64,000 nucleotides of DNA from the NCBI GenBank assembly GCA_030549495.1, contig JAUIRK010000953.1, forward strand, positions 586,001 to 650,000. The letters are read 5' to 3'. The notes under the pieces were generated by a model that did no database searches, had not been told where the DNA came from, and worked only from the letters and a program-made list of their open reading frames with translations. The position numbers were made by a program, and so were the translations under genes. Below, one piece after another: positions 44,690 to 56,614 of this stretch. The stretch's first letter is position 1, and each line of letters begins with the position of its first letter. This DNA is from Nectonema munidae. Lineage: Eukaryota; Nematomorpha; Nectonematoida; Nectonematidae.

Positions 44690-46975
44690 GGATGGAAAGA
44701 AAACTTAGCATTTATAAAATCTGTAATGGAAATTTAACAAATCAAATTTTTTTACCTCTAATTTATGATTTGCCAATCATTTAGGTAAAATAGTTACTAT
44801 AGTTTTATTAAATTTTTTTCTCCCCTTTTTGTTTACTTGCGTCTCTTTTGTCAGAAAACTATTTAGAGTTTTCTGTTTAAGAGATTTCTTTCTTATTTCT
44901 TAGTAAATTTCACGATAACAAACATAAGCTTTTGCTAAATCATCTTACTGTTCAAAGCTTAATATAGCTTAAATGATGTTTTGTATAAAATTTCAGAAAT
45001 GTCTTTCTCTTCATATGTGATTTAATCTCTGTCAGCATAAAGAATTCCATCAACATCTTCATGTGAAATATATTTTTACTTGAAAAATCACATTTCGCAA
45101 AAATGAGGTTTTGTAAAACCAATAATAATGTAATTGGAATTACAGAGTAAATACTCTCTTTATCAATTTTATCTTTGCACATGCAATTTTTGTCGAAACG
45201 GGCCAGCAAATTTGTAAAATAAAACCGTCTCTTATTAACTCCTAATAAATTTTTTGAAATCAAGACTAAAAAAAAGTTGTAATACTCCTTGTGTGTTAAA
45301 AAAATATTAAAGTTAATTTTTACAAAATATGAAGTTCCATTACTATCCAAAAACAGGTGAGAGTAGTGATATTCTTATAGATAGTAAAATTTTGATTCAC
45401 TATTTATATATAGTTGAAATTGCTACCAAAAATGAGATGATTGTAGATAAAAAAAAATTCGTATAGCTTTTACAAAAATCTTAATCCAGTTATACTTATA
45501 CCTTTTTCAACATCAACCAAATATTAAATCCCTTCATTACCTATACTGATAGTTTAAATTTTTATGAATTAATTTTATTGTATTAACTTTCTATGTCCTA
45601 TAAAAATTAATTAAAATTAAAAAATTGCATAAAAAATATGTTTGGTTTTTTATTATGATGATAATTTGTTATCAATTATATTGTAGGATTGATTTGTGTT
45701 AAATATTTATATTCAAAAGTTCGTTTATGCCTTTGTGCTTAAATTCTTTATCCGAAATTGACATCTATACCTTTTTTATCCAAGGATCTTTTTGTTTTTT
45801 TTGGTAATGCGACATAAAAAAGTCTTGAAGGTAGTAAAACTATACTTAAAAGATTGAAAAAATTACTACTCAAAGCATCAAGGTACTAAAATATACTATC
45901 ATTTTGTTTACAAAAGTACAGTATAAAAACTATAGATTTACTATTTCAAGTATCGAAAAACTTTTTGAGATAGTAGAAAGGATGGTAAATTTATTTTAGT
46001 ATAATTAATTAATTTAAGCAAAATTATGCATAGTGTACTGTGGCTACCACTTTATATAGTAACAGCTACTACATTTTTTCATCGAATGAATAATGATCTA
46101 TTTCAAATATTTTATACCCCCAAACCCACCCCACCCCCTTCCTCTCCAAACTTCCTTGAACTTGCCTCCCTCTGTACCTAGAGTCTTGGGACGGTGCTGT
46201 TTGTATTCAAAAATCATGGATCAGCTGGGAATAATTATCCTACCTATAATGGCAAAAGGTGAAAAGAGTGTTCCTAATTTGACGTCTTTTCACTTTAATT
46301 TCAAGCTTGGTTTCTCAATTTAATCACATTTCTCATTTGACTTCTGTGACACTTTCCATTAAAATCACGCCTCTCTTCACAATGACAATGATGGCGTGTG
46401 AGCATAATGTATCATCCGGATTTGATTAAAGTAAATGAAATTGTTGCTTATAATTATAAATATATAACTACATCCTCATTACCTTTTGTTTCAACTGAGA
46501 ATCGTCCCACTTGTTCATATTTTGCCTCTTGAACACTCCTTTACGCTCAAAGTTTAATTTTTTTTACAAGTTTTACTCCATTTCAATAAGTAAGCAGCTC
46601 CTTTAAATACTAGCTTCTCTTATTTTAAAATGTAAAATTCTTCTTATGGCCTTTCTTTTAACGAAAATTTTTTATCATGATTTTTGTTTTGATGCTGAGA
46701 ATCTCATAGACTTTTTGCTATGCAATTTTAAATGCTTTTTCTTCTCAGTCTTTCATTTGTTTTGTGATTTTTTCTCCTAGAAAACTTTGGTAAGGGTTTA
46801 GGTTACATTTGTTTTCTTTATAAACTCATTAAATTTTTTTCCAAATATTTTTTTCAAATTAAAGTTTTAACAATCAGTTATACTTACTTTAATAATTTTG
46901 ATAACCTAGGTTGTAGTTGATTTAGAGGGCGATCTGATGACTGCCGCTGTCTTTCAATTTTTGAACATGTTAATT
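44690..46975. other. AT-rich intronic DNA
   Basis: A minus-strand open stretch of 132 codons (45350-44952) is the longest frame here. It has no motif, is rich in Phe, Lys and Leu, and has no splice context, so I do not call it a gene. Confidence 0.4.
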
Positions 46976-46981
46976 CAGGAA

Positions 46982-47165
46982 CGCCGCCGGCATGGTGGTT
47001 AGACCTTTGGGATTTGATTCCAAAGGTTTTGGGTTCGACTTCTGATGTACTGGAAATAGAATTTCTTATTGTTTAATTTGATGCCATCCGGTTGATGTCA
47101 GGAAGGGCATCCGGTCAAGAAATACATCACGGTGCAAATAAAAATTTCCACAAATTTGTCTATGT
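46982..47165 (+). repeat. tRNA-derived SINE, second family
   Basis: The head GGCATGGTGGTTAGACCTTT and B-box TGGGTTCGACTTC are followed by a different tail: TGCCATCCGGTTGATGTCAG and GAAGGGCATCCGG. The head shows an internal pol III promoter layout. Only one copy is seen in this window. Confidence 0.65.
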
Positions 47166-47331
47166 CTCGGGAACAAAGGACGTTGAATGAAGTTTTTTAG
47201 TGTATAATTCGGCCAAATTTAGTTTCTTATATAAAAGGAGATTCTTAACTATTCACATATAGCTTATAAATGTTACCAATAGTTTTGTCTACATAACTTG
47301 CTATATCAATTTCATTCCATAAAACCGTCTT

Positions 47332-47445
47332 TAGTAGGCACTGCCATAGTTTTGTCTACCATTTTTGTGTTAGCCATCGTTTTTCTTCCATTTTTGTACC
47401 AACCATAGGCACTACCATAGTTTTGTTTACCATTTTTGTGCTGAC
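47332..47445 (+). repeat. Two-copy minisatellite, ~70-bp period
   Basis: TAGGCACTGCCATAGTTTTG then TCTACCATTTTTGTG recurs as TAGGCACTACCATAGTTTTG then TTTACCATTTTTGTG about 70 bp later. A partial unit (TTCCATTTTTGTACCAACCA) lies between them. Confidence 0.6.
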
Positions 47446-47744
47446 ACCTACAAACTTTGAAATCTTATTTTTATCTTCCTGAACTGATTCCATGGAGAAA
47501 GAACTCCGTGTTTCTTTCACAAATTAGGACGCTCAATTTGTTCATAATTCTGCAAAAAAAAGAATAAAATTATTGTGGTTATTTTTTTATAAAAACAAGA
47601 TTAACAACAAAAGTAAATAAAATATACATAAAATAAGCAATAGGTAATGTCCAATTTTTCGTTCATTATCAAAATTTCTCCATTAAAAGTTCTTCTGTAA
47701 AAACTATTATTCCTCTCAATACCAAACGCGTTCTTTGTCTAAAT

Positions 47745-48046
47745 CAGAGGTCGGCAAAGTGGTCGATAACAAAGCTTTAGGGGTCCATAAGATAGACAAA
47801 CTTGTCAAATTGTGCTATGCTTTTTTTTACTTTTTAGTAATAATTAATCTCCTTTTTCTTTTAAAACATAGCTTAGGACATTGTATAGTATAGGATATAT
47901 GAAACATTTTTGGTTTGTATTTTTTCTCTTAATTGTTGGACATTGATTAATCTTTTTATGAAACATTTCTATGTGGGGGTGGGGGTCGATGTGAAGACAA
48001 ATGTTCTATGAAGGGGTCGGCGGGTAAAAAAGTTTGCCGATCCCTG
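47745..48046. mobile_element. hAT-type MITE, perfect 8-bp target duplication
   Basis: The ends are CAGAGGTCGGCAAAGTGG and AAGTTTGCCGATCCCTG, flanked by GTCTAAAT at 47737-47744 and 48047-48054. It is 302 bp and non-coding. A second, 3'-truncated copy is at 59342. Confidence 0.85.
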
Positions 48047-48054
48047 GTCTAAAT

Positions 48055-51000
48055 GCTTCACCTGTAACAAGCCTTGATAAAACCCTACCTTAACTTATTT
48101 TTTTCCTCCTATGTTATCCAATTGAAGAATTTATGTAATTCAGTTTTCGTTTTTGTAAATATTTATACGTATACACATTTTTATTGTAATACATGCACAT
48201 TGCACATATATGTATATTGGATATTTATCCGCAAACTTGTAATCCTTGCTAACACACCTTCACACATAACAATATGTTCACTCACTTTTCCACCCCTGTT
48301 GTCATTGTATCGCGCTCTCTCTCTACCCTTGTCCCATTTTCTTCTTTACCTTGCTCCTGATTGGTTAATCATCGTAGCTGCTTAACCGCCTTTTGACTAT
48401 CCAAGATTCTTGCTCCCTCCCTTCACGATATTTGCAATTTTTTGACCTCATTTGTTCTTCATAACTTTACTTTTATTTTTACACATAACTTCAAATAAAT
48501 TCTTCTTCCCTTATTTATCATTTAAGTTTTTTAGAAAAAGTTGTATTAAAATTTGTTCTAGCGTTTTTGATAAAAAAAATTTTGCTGTTGTTGTTATAAT
48601 GTTAAAAAGAAACAAGGAAAATATTCAAGGATTAAAAAGGATAAATGGAAATATATCTTGAAATGTTCCTCTTATTTCTTATTTTCCTTTTTTCTGTTTT
48701 TCTTTTTTTTCTATTGACACTTCTGTTCTTTGCGTTATTGCGCAGGAATGATGTTAAATAAATATTTGTATTAGATTAACGATTTATTATTATTGCATAT
48801 AGTATACACATTTGCATAAAGTCTTTTATATGATATGATTGCATCTTCTATTCACTCCTTCATTTCATTATCACACCAAACACAATGCTTCGAAATGCCT
48901 ACATTTTACCTTCTTATTCACTGTGAAAAGTCTTTTCCTAATTTGAAGATCCTTGAATGATGATAAGTAATCAATTTTAGTACACTCTTTCCATCTCTTC
49001 CCATTTTCTCCATCGCTTCCTTTCAGGTCTAGTGTTCTCAATTCCATGATGGGCGACTAACGCCTCAATGTTTTAGAGGAAAATTTGAGGCGCATCGAAA
49101 TTAAATGATGGACATTTCTTTTCTTGATGATAGTTTCAAGACTTTTGAAATATTTCATTTTAACCCATATGCTATCAAACATAAATTTTATGGGTCGTTA
49201 CTCCTTATTTTCACTTTTGGCCCGATTTTAGTTCATCCTATCACCCAAAGTAATGTATATGCCTTAGATATGAAAAATGATCATCAAATACTTAGAATAT
49301 TTCGATTTTATGTTTCATAAATTTTGGAAACCTTACCTTATATTTGTTTTAATATCAGCCAATTAATTAAAATTCACACTAGCAGTTACATTTTTAACGT
49401 TTATTTTCCTTTTTCCTTACTCCTATCATAACTTCACCTTTAGGCACTCCTTTTACTGAGTAAAACCAAATTAAATGCATTATTTTTCCCTTGGTTCTAG
49501 AACAGGTGCCCACTTGACATTTGCCCCCTAGGATAATTGATATTTTTAACCGATTTATGCCAAAATATCAATTGTTGATCAATAAAATATCGGTTTTATT
49601 CATTCAGCAAAGCTTAAGCAGTAGCTGAAGCCCATGGCTTTTATGATTTCATTAAAAAGATTTGATGTTGTGTTCTCCATTTTTGTAAAAAAAAAATTGA
49701 ATGCCTCTTTTTCCACCGTTCGTATTCTCAACACTCCAAAATCTTAATATGCATTCTTGGTAAAATTTTGATTCTATAGTTTGCTTTCAAAAAATGCTTC
49801 TATAAATATATAACTGTAATTTCATTCCACTACTACTTTCTGTAGCCCTACTTGACCTTTTCTTTGGTTCTGGGATAGGTTTAGTCAGTTTTCTTTGCAT
49901 TCATATATCCATAGTTATTTCCTAAATTTTGCAATATTTATAAAATATACTGTTGCCATTTGTAAAAACTTTTCAGCCGTCAAGTTCCTTAGAATCATTT
50001 TCTTTATTATTTTTATCGAATTATATTAAAAATAATTTAATCAACTCAAAATGAGTCTTATTTCTTGTGAAAGAGAGGAACGAAGGTGATGTTTACAATT
50101 CCAAAAATTTAGCAAACAGAATTATGGGGCATGAAGTTTGCTAAGCAATACTAACATTAAAAATTCACTATGTGCTCATGACAGTGATGAATATTGGAGC
50201 TTAAAGGTCTCATTCAATGTTAAAGGATTCGCCATGGAAAGGCTAGACGGCGCCTGAATAATGCGAGTTTTAATTATGACATTCATTTTTTTTATGTGTA
50301 GCGTGCATTGTATCTTTTTCGCTTGCCTACGCAAATGCACCGTGTTTTAGTGCGTAGAGCAAATTTCTTTCACTATTTTCATTTTATGTTTTCTCTCTCC
50401 CTCTCGCTTTATTTCTTTAAGTTCACAAAGGTAATGAATACGATTACTTTCAATGATTTTATCTTTTCTTTATTGATTTAATTTTCAATCAATCAAGGAG
50501 GAGGCAGGAATAACTTTTTTATTTCAAAATTTTCTCTGTATTTTCGATTAGTCTATCTGTTGTATGGAATATTTGTTTGACTAATTAAAAGTTTCAAAGG
50601 GTGGCGTGCATAAGTAGAGATTTTTGTAGTCGGTGATAAGCAGAAAGCAAGAAAGAATTTTATTTTTTCTATTTATGACTAGCACCTATCAAACCTAAAG
50701 TTTTCAAAACCTAATGTTTAATCATTTTTTGATCGAACAGACTGATTAGAAAATTCTCATTGATTTCTTCTAATTTTTTTGATATGTTTTTTCGATTTGT
50801 TACTTTTCCTAATTTCCTCATCAATTCCTTATTTTTGTTGATTGTAAATATTGAAAAGTCATTTTATATTCAAATTTTACATATGTTATTTTATTACAGT
50901 GATAATAAGTTCCAACACAAAACATTAAGAATGCCTTTTTTATGTCACAAAAAATATCATTATATTCTCTTAATACTTGATTAATCGTAGTAAAAATTTG

Positions 51001-51455
51001 CCCTTTAAAATGGGTATCTTGAACACCCCTTGATAACCATCTGAACATCCTTCGTTTCAGATAGGACGGAATAGCATGTTCTATTTTTGTCTTACTTTAC
51101 TAAAATCATTACGTGTTATTTTTAGAAATAAAGATTTATTGAGCAAAAACGTGATTATTTTATGTCAAATTTGAATGTATAAAAGCAAATTTATAGAGAT
51201 TTGAAAGAACTAATATTAACTTTATCAAAAATTAACTGACACAATAATATACACCGTAAATCATTAAATTTTCTATTTAAATAACTCGTCAATATATTAA
51301 TCTTAAAGCTCTGATGAGAAAAATAAGTATAACATATGAAGATAATTTTGAAAATATATGATTGATCTTAAAAATAACGCTATTCGATCCTTTTTTAACA
51401 TGCAAATCGAGAAAATTTAACTTCCACCAAAATTTCGTGATCTACAGTATATTGT
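48055..51455. other. Intronic DNA, no supported exon
   Basis: The stretch is AT-rich. One strong pyrimidine tract and acceptor (CGCTTCCTTTCAG, 49014-49026) opens a short phase-compatible frame (SSVLNSMMGD then stop), discussed under findings. No repeats are recognised. Confidence 0.4.
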
Positions 51456-51467
51456 GATGTTCTAGGG

Positions 51468-51854
51468 CAGGGGTCGGGAACCTATGGCTTGCGAGCCAGA
51501 CATAGCTCTTTTGATGACTGCATCTGGCTCTCAAATAAATTAGGTGGCCTTCAGGATAAAGAGAGGTATTGGGATATCCTTCTTGCCAATTCTACACTCT
51601 CTTAATTTCGTCATCATTACGAATCACGACGACACAAATAAAGCTGATGATGATGCAGACTTTGCTTATTTATAACTTCGACAAAACAATGTTGTTTAAA
51701 ATAAATTCAGAGTCTTATTATAGTATAAAATTCTTGGTCTTCTTTTTCCATTTAGTTGTAATCAGTATTTAAAAATATTTATGGCTCTCAGAAGATTAGA
51801 TTTTAAAATATGTGTTTTTTGGGCTATTTTAGTCAAAAAGGTTCCCGGCCCCTT
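51468..51854. mobile_element. hAT-type MITE (CAGGGGTCGGGAACC family), 8-bp target duplication
   Basis: The left end is CAGGGGTCGGGAACCTATGG. The right end GGTTCCCGGCCCCTT is its inverse with two changes. TTCTAGGG lies on both sides (51460-51467 and 51855-51862). The inside has GCGAGCCAGACATAGCTCTT and GACTGCATCTGGCTCTCA. It is 387 bp and non-coding. Confidence 0.85.
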
Positions 51855-51862
51855 TTCTAGGG

Positions 51863-52586
51863 TAATAGAACGGCTCATCTTTGATAAAAAGCTAACCTTG
51901 AAAATATCAATTGACCCAATAAAAATTACATGCACTTTCCACTTTTACACTTTACCTATGAACCCGAATTCTCTGAAAATAAAATCCTTTTAATTTGGGC
52001 AGGTAATCGTGTACACTAATCAGCAAGAAGTATTGAGAATATTCGATTCCTTCTGATCTATCATTAACCTAGAATTAAAAATTAAGCTTAAGAATGGACT
52101 TTTGCTACTAATAAATTTGATTGTAAACCTTCCTTAGTTTTTTGGAAAAACACTTGAAATATATACAATTCACTTTATTGACTTTTAATATGCAGTATGC
52201 ATGTGTTTTAAGAAGCCATGTTAGGTCTTTTCGTTAAGGAAATTGTTTTCGTGTGCTTGGATATATAAATGAGAAGCTATTATATAAAACCCTAAATATA
52301 TATAAGATATCATTTTTTATAAAGCCTACTTTTATTCTATTCTGTTTCACATATTTTTTTTTATGATTTTTGTCATCGAAAACATCATAGAGTAAAATCG
52401 CACCTATGGGCAAGACGTTTTAAAAAATTTTTACTTCCGTTTTTTGCGGGTAAGTATCTGATTCTAACATAGTTGGAACCAAGCTAAACATTCGATTTAA
52501 GGCTATTTCCTTGATTGGCAGCGTTCTAATTTGATTTTGCCATCTCTGATCTCTATCATATCAAGTTATTGTCAACTGGTTATTAG
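51863..52586. other. Intronic DNA
   Basis: No feature is seen. It becomes less AT-rich toward the candidate exon at 52587. Confidence 0.4.
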
Positions 52587-52649
52587 TGGAGTGAAAAGGC
52601 CAAGTAGACCCCGGATTCAGTATTCTGGGAGAACCACAATATCCACAAG
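52587..52649 (+). CDS. Candidate symmetric cassette exon, LMO7-like gene (Arg-rich)
   Basis: After an acceptor (CAACTGGTTATTAG) the frame reads GVKRPSRPRIQYSGRTTIST and ends AAG/GTTGGA. It is 63 nt with phase 2 on both sides, so it could be included or skipped without changing the frame between the exon ending 33586 and an acceptor at 52816. The basic, coding-like composition supports it. The donor is mediocre and no homology is recognised. Confidence 0.32.
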
Positions 52650-52793
52650 GTTGGATAGCAAACGTACACAAATTTTTGTCAACTTCACTTTTTTCTTGAT
52701 CTTAACGAAAAACTTGATACATCTTAGCGCTTTTGAAATTTTGTAAACGGAAATGGAATTTTTGTTCTTATACACTAATGCTTTGGTATTTAG

Positions 52794-52993
52794 CAATTGA
52801 ATAATTGGAAGGACAGACGCAGAAGATTTCAGGCGGACATCCAATATCATCCCTTTGATGACTACTTCTGCAACTCTTACAACGAAGGAAATGAAGAATT
52901 GAGTGATAGTCGTCTCGTATACAAATTCACCCCATACTCCCTGCCCTTTGATCCTAATGAAGACGAGTCTGTACGCTTTTTGAACTTCACACC
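52794..52993 (+). CDS. LMO7-like gene, exon with WKDRRRR patch
   Basis: The frame from 52794 reads QLNNWKDRRRRFQADIQYHP, then FDDYFCNSYNEGNEELSD, RLVYKFTPYSLPFDPNEDES and VRFLNFTP. The donor ACACC/GTATGC leaves phase 2, and the next exon's first base (T) completes Pro. The first AG after the pyrimidine tract (52793) gives a phase-0 start, whereas the exon at 33586 ends in phase 2. The AG at 52816 gives a phase-2 start (RRRFQADIQ) that fits. Either an exon is missing in the 19-kb intron or the second AG is used. A Trp-Lys-Arg patch of this kind occurs in the N-terminal half of LMO7/LIMCH1-type proteins (weak similarity, inference). Confidence 0.7.
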
Positions 52994-53510
52994 GTATGCA
53001 CTTCTAAATCTTTCTCCCCCATCTCCTCTTTTGTAGTCATTATCATTCATAGTCATCATATCATCATCATCATCATCAAATCTTAATCCATTTTTATCAT
53101 ATAATCGTCACTCTATCATGGGCGAGGGTAAATATCGCGTCGGTGGTACATGTAGCCCATGAACCCATTTTACATGGCTCTCTCCAGAGCACTGGACTTG
53201 TACGGTTAAGACCTTTTTACCCATGCCTGTTCTGGCCCGTGGCCGGGTATAAAATTTAAAAAATTCTACAAAAGATGGATACGGACGGATATGTGTTAAA
53301 ATAATGACATAAAAGACGGGTATATGCGAGTTTTGCAAAATGAGATGTTCATGTATTATATAGTTCAACTACACATCACAGTATCACACTAGGGCACATT
53401 GTTTACTAGTTTTCTTCGCAAATAACAAGCTATCACAAGCTGTTGTCAATTCATATACGCTGCAACGCGGTGTATGATGAAGAAAGGCTGTGTTCTATTT
53501 TCAAGATATG
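52994..53510. other. Intron with ATC-rich tract and an unclassified GC-richer repeat
   Basis: A (CATCAT)n-like tract lies near 53056-53085. The part 53115-53260 is GC-richer (GGCGAGGGTAAATATCGCG, GGCCCGTGGCCGGGTA) and looks like repeat DNA. No second copy is seen in the window. Confidence 0.4.
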
Positions 53511-53514
53511 GGTT

Positions 53515-53584
53515 CACTAGATCCGCTATAACACGGGCCCGTGGCTTGGACTGAGCTGCTATCCGCGCAATAAGGGATCTACTG
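53515..53584 (-). mobile_element. Tiny MITE, inverted copy of 63354-63420
   Basis: In reverse complement it starts CAGTAGATCCCTTATTGCGC and carries GTCCAAGCCACG, as in the copy at 63354. Its ends CAGTAGATCC and GGATCTAGTG are inverse. It is 70 bp and non-coding. Confidence 0.6.
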
Positions 53585-53983
53585 TGCATAACTAAAGTCT
53601 ATGATCAAATAAATTGAATTTAAAATTCTTTAAACTTTGCATAAATATTGATAATAGAATTTAAGATCAAGGAGAAAATGAGTTGAAAAAAACATTACGT
53701 GATGATGATTGAGCTCAAATGACAATATAAAAATTGAAAAATTATTTGTTTTCAAAAAAAATTAACAAAAAAGTGAGAACTTATAGCCTCTTACAAAAAA
53801 GAAAATCGGGTACCGGCGTGTTCAAAAAATATTTAAAAAATAGGAAATTATTAATCGATTATGGGCGGACATGTGTTGCATAAAGTAGCCCCCCGTGCAA
53901 TGCTCTAGCCATCTCTCCATTTTAAAATTTAAAAGCATTTTTCGTACACTCTTCAAAACTTCAGCACAAAAACATGAAAGTTT

Positions 53984-54092
53984 TTTCATCGAGAAATCAC
54001 AATTGCGCCGCTTTCTTGATGCCGCATCGAACCCAAAGCCTTGAGTTATCGAAACCCAGTATCTAACCAAGCTTGCTCACGCCCTCAGGGAG
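53984..54092 (-). repeat. tRNA-derived SINE
   Basis: The minus strand shows GTGAGCAAGCTTGGTTAG, ATACTGGGTTTCGATAACTC, a B-box GGGTTCGATGC and the tail GGCGCAATTGTGATTTCTCG. It is the same family as 32930. Confidence 0.65.
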
Positions 54093-55278
54093 AGATATAG
54101 ATATTTGCAATTTGCAAAAATGCTTTTAATACTCTCATAGTAACAAATTCTATTGTAAACCCTAGGCAGACATCAATTTGACTCTAAGCTCAATATTATT
54201 GCCCACCCCTGCTCTGACAGGGTGTAAGAAATTTAAAGAAGTTTGTTATTTTTGATCTCAATTTCGCTATGCCTTCCTTTTATATGAATTTGATTTTGGC
54301 GTCTCTCTATTTTTTAATCAATTTTTTATACCAACATTCATCTGAAATTTATTGGTAACGTTTATTCTGTTCCTGGCTAATTCTTGTAGTGAAATTTGTA
54401 TTTGTGCAAATTTGGTATTTTTTAATTTGTGTTTGTACTATCCTTACTTGTAATAGCTGTAGAATCTTGCATTATTTGTGACACTTTTTTGTAACGAGTG
54501 AAAAATGGTATACAACCTATCTTATCTGTTCAAAAAATACTCTAAATGTATATTTTTGTATATATCATTTTTTTGTTAAGCATGAAAAAGAAATTATAAC
54601 ATAAATATAAAGAGGGTTGAGTAAAAGCAAAAAAATCGAGAATAAAAGCTTAAAGTTCTCAAATATTTAAATTCCTTTATATGTTATATTTTTAAAAAAA
54701 TAAAAAAGTGAAGTTTGGAATTATTTTTTGAAACTTTATTTTAGCGGATCTATTATTCCCCCCCCCCCCCCCCCTCTCCCTCGAGTATGAAAATTGCATT
54801 AGGTAAACTGATGTGTATAAAATTGTTTTTAGATTTTATATCTCCTTCTTTTGACAAACACTTGCGTATTTAAAATATGCCGTTTTTGCTAAATATAAAT
54901 TATATGCAAAGAATTTATTAACAAATTTCAGCTTTTAACAATTTTATAGTTAAAGAAATTTTAGTTTGTTATTTGGGTCATTTAATAAATTAGAAAAAAA
55001 TCAATTAATTAATTAGATTAACTGCATATCTAACTTACTCGTTAACTATATGTGGTTGACGGGGGAGGGAGGCTTGTGGTGTCTAAACAAATGACACGAT
55101 TTTTCGACGTTTCAAAAAGAACTAGAACATCATCTCTTATTGCGTCAAATAAATTCACGTTGTATTTTATCGTTTATTCAAAATTTTCACGGTTTTGTCC
55201 TAGATTGCGTTACTGATATTTGAAAGTGTCTAATTTTGCTTTTATGATGTTTAATTATTTCATGTTTTTTTTGTTAAG
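54093..55278. other. Intronic DNA with an 18-bp poly-C tract
   Basis: There is a run of 18 C at 54758-54775 and otherwise AT-rich sequence. The acceptor of the next exon lies at 55277-55278. Confidence 0.5.
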
Positions 55279-55357
55279 TCGACATGATAATAATTTGAAA
55301 ATGTCAAAGGAAGCTGATTTAAATGGGTTTCAAGATAGCATTCATGCTGGCGTAAAG
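55279..55357 (+). CDS. LMO7-like gene, short linker exon
   Basis: The acceptor is TTTTTTTTGTTAAG and the donor is GTAAAG/GTAATT. The 79 nt encode RHDNNLKMSKEADLNGFQDS and IHAGVK. The first base completes the Pro codon left by the previous exon, and the end is phase 0, matching the next exon. No domain is recognised; it is a polar linker. Confidence 0.6.
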
Positions 55358-55737
55358 GTAATTTTACGTTTACGTCTTTTCATTAATCTATCAGCATTCT
55401 TTATTCTCACTTTCCATTCGTCTAACAGAAGATTACAATCATGCAGAGATTTGATTCTGATATATATTAAATTAATTCCTCTAAAATTTAATTTAATTAA
55501 TTCTTCTAATTTAATTTTTGGTTACGTTAGTTCAAAAATATTTTAACCAAGTAATATCTATCCTAGTTCATATTAAGTTTAAAACAATCCTTCGGAATAA
55601 TTCAAAGTTTGTCTTTGGTGGTTATACGGCAACGCATTCTCATGCTGTGGAATGAGTCCCTATAATTTTATCCAAAGAATTCTCACGGCAAATGTTGGTG
55701 TTGTTAAAAAGGTAAATGTAAAATTAATCGTTACCGT

Positions 55738-55856
55738 AGGGTGTTTCCATCTAGAAGGCACAATTGCGCCGCTTGTATCGAACTATGAGGAAGGTAGGCT
55801 TGAATCCAGATCTGCTCGAAACTTTGAGTTATCGAAACCCAGTATCTAACCAACTA
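55738..55856 (-). repeat. tRNA-derived SINE
   Basis: The minus strand carries GTTGGTTAGATACTGGGTTT, a degraded B-box, and the tail AGCGGCGCAATTGTGCCTTC ending in the ACACCCTACGGTA region. It lies in the intron between the exons at 55357 and 56479. Confidence 0.65.
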
Positions 55857-56478
55857 ACAGTATCTAAATGATGCAATTTTCTTTAATTTACAACTTGATA
55901 TATCTTCCATTTATATTGGCTAAATTTCAATACATTTTTCTAAACTTGTTTTTTAATTTTTTCTCTTTCCTCAATTTTTAAAAATTTTATCTGTATTAAA
56001 TTTGAGTGAACTTTACATTTTTAGAACAAAATTTCCTGGATTTCCTGGATTTATTTTGTTTCAATTCGAGTATTGCACCAAAGTTACCTTAATCCCGAGA
56101 ATAGCCCAGTGGATTTTGCAAAAAAATTAGCGGTAATAATAATTTTAAAAAACCCTTTGCAGCTACTAAATCTTTAAACAGTTGATTTTTTGGTTTATCT
56201 CGAACTTAGCTTAGAGAACTTGGTTTTTAGTCGGTCCACTCAACTTCGGCATAAAGAGATTTTATGCACAAATTCAAATTAAAAAACTGTTTTACTTATT
56301 TTAAAAAAGTTTTCCATTTAAACCATTTTTGAAAAATTTATAACCCCACCGCGCTCTCTTTTTAACTTTTAACCCTTTTGCTCCCTCAATCTCACTTATC
56401 TACATGTTTTTACTTTTTAATTTTTAATTGAGTTTTCGTCTTTTAACAACTCCATTTACAAGATCGTCTTAAATTTAG

Positions 56479-56614
56479 GATGCATCATCAATTGACCATG
56501 GTAATCTTGATGCGACTTTTCTAGACTTTTCTCAATCTTCGTCAATCCTTACTAGTAAAAGCGGCACTAAAGACTCCTATACTCTATCTAACACAAATCC
56601 GTTCATAACCGATG
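56479..56614 (+). CDS. LMO7-like gene, Ser/Thr-rich exon
   Basis: The acceptor is CTTAAATTTAG and the donor is GATG/GTATTC. The 136 nt encode DASSIDHGNLDATFLDFSQS, SSILTSKSGTKDSYTLSNTN and PFITD, then one base (G). Joined to the next exon (AA) it makes Glu. It is Ser/Thr-rich and probably disordered. C-rich codons set it apart from the AT-rich introns. Confidence 0.68.

Noticed and set aside
44952-45350. 132-codon minus-strand open frame
   Set aside because: It is long for such AT-rich DNA, but there is no motif, no compositional shift and no splice or promoter context.
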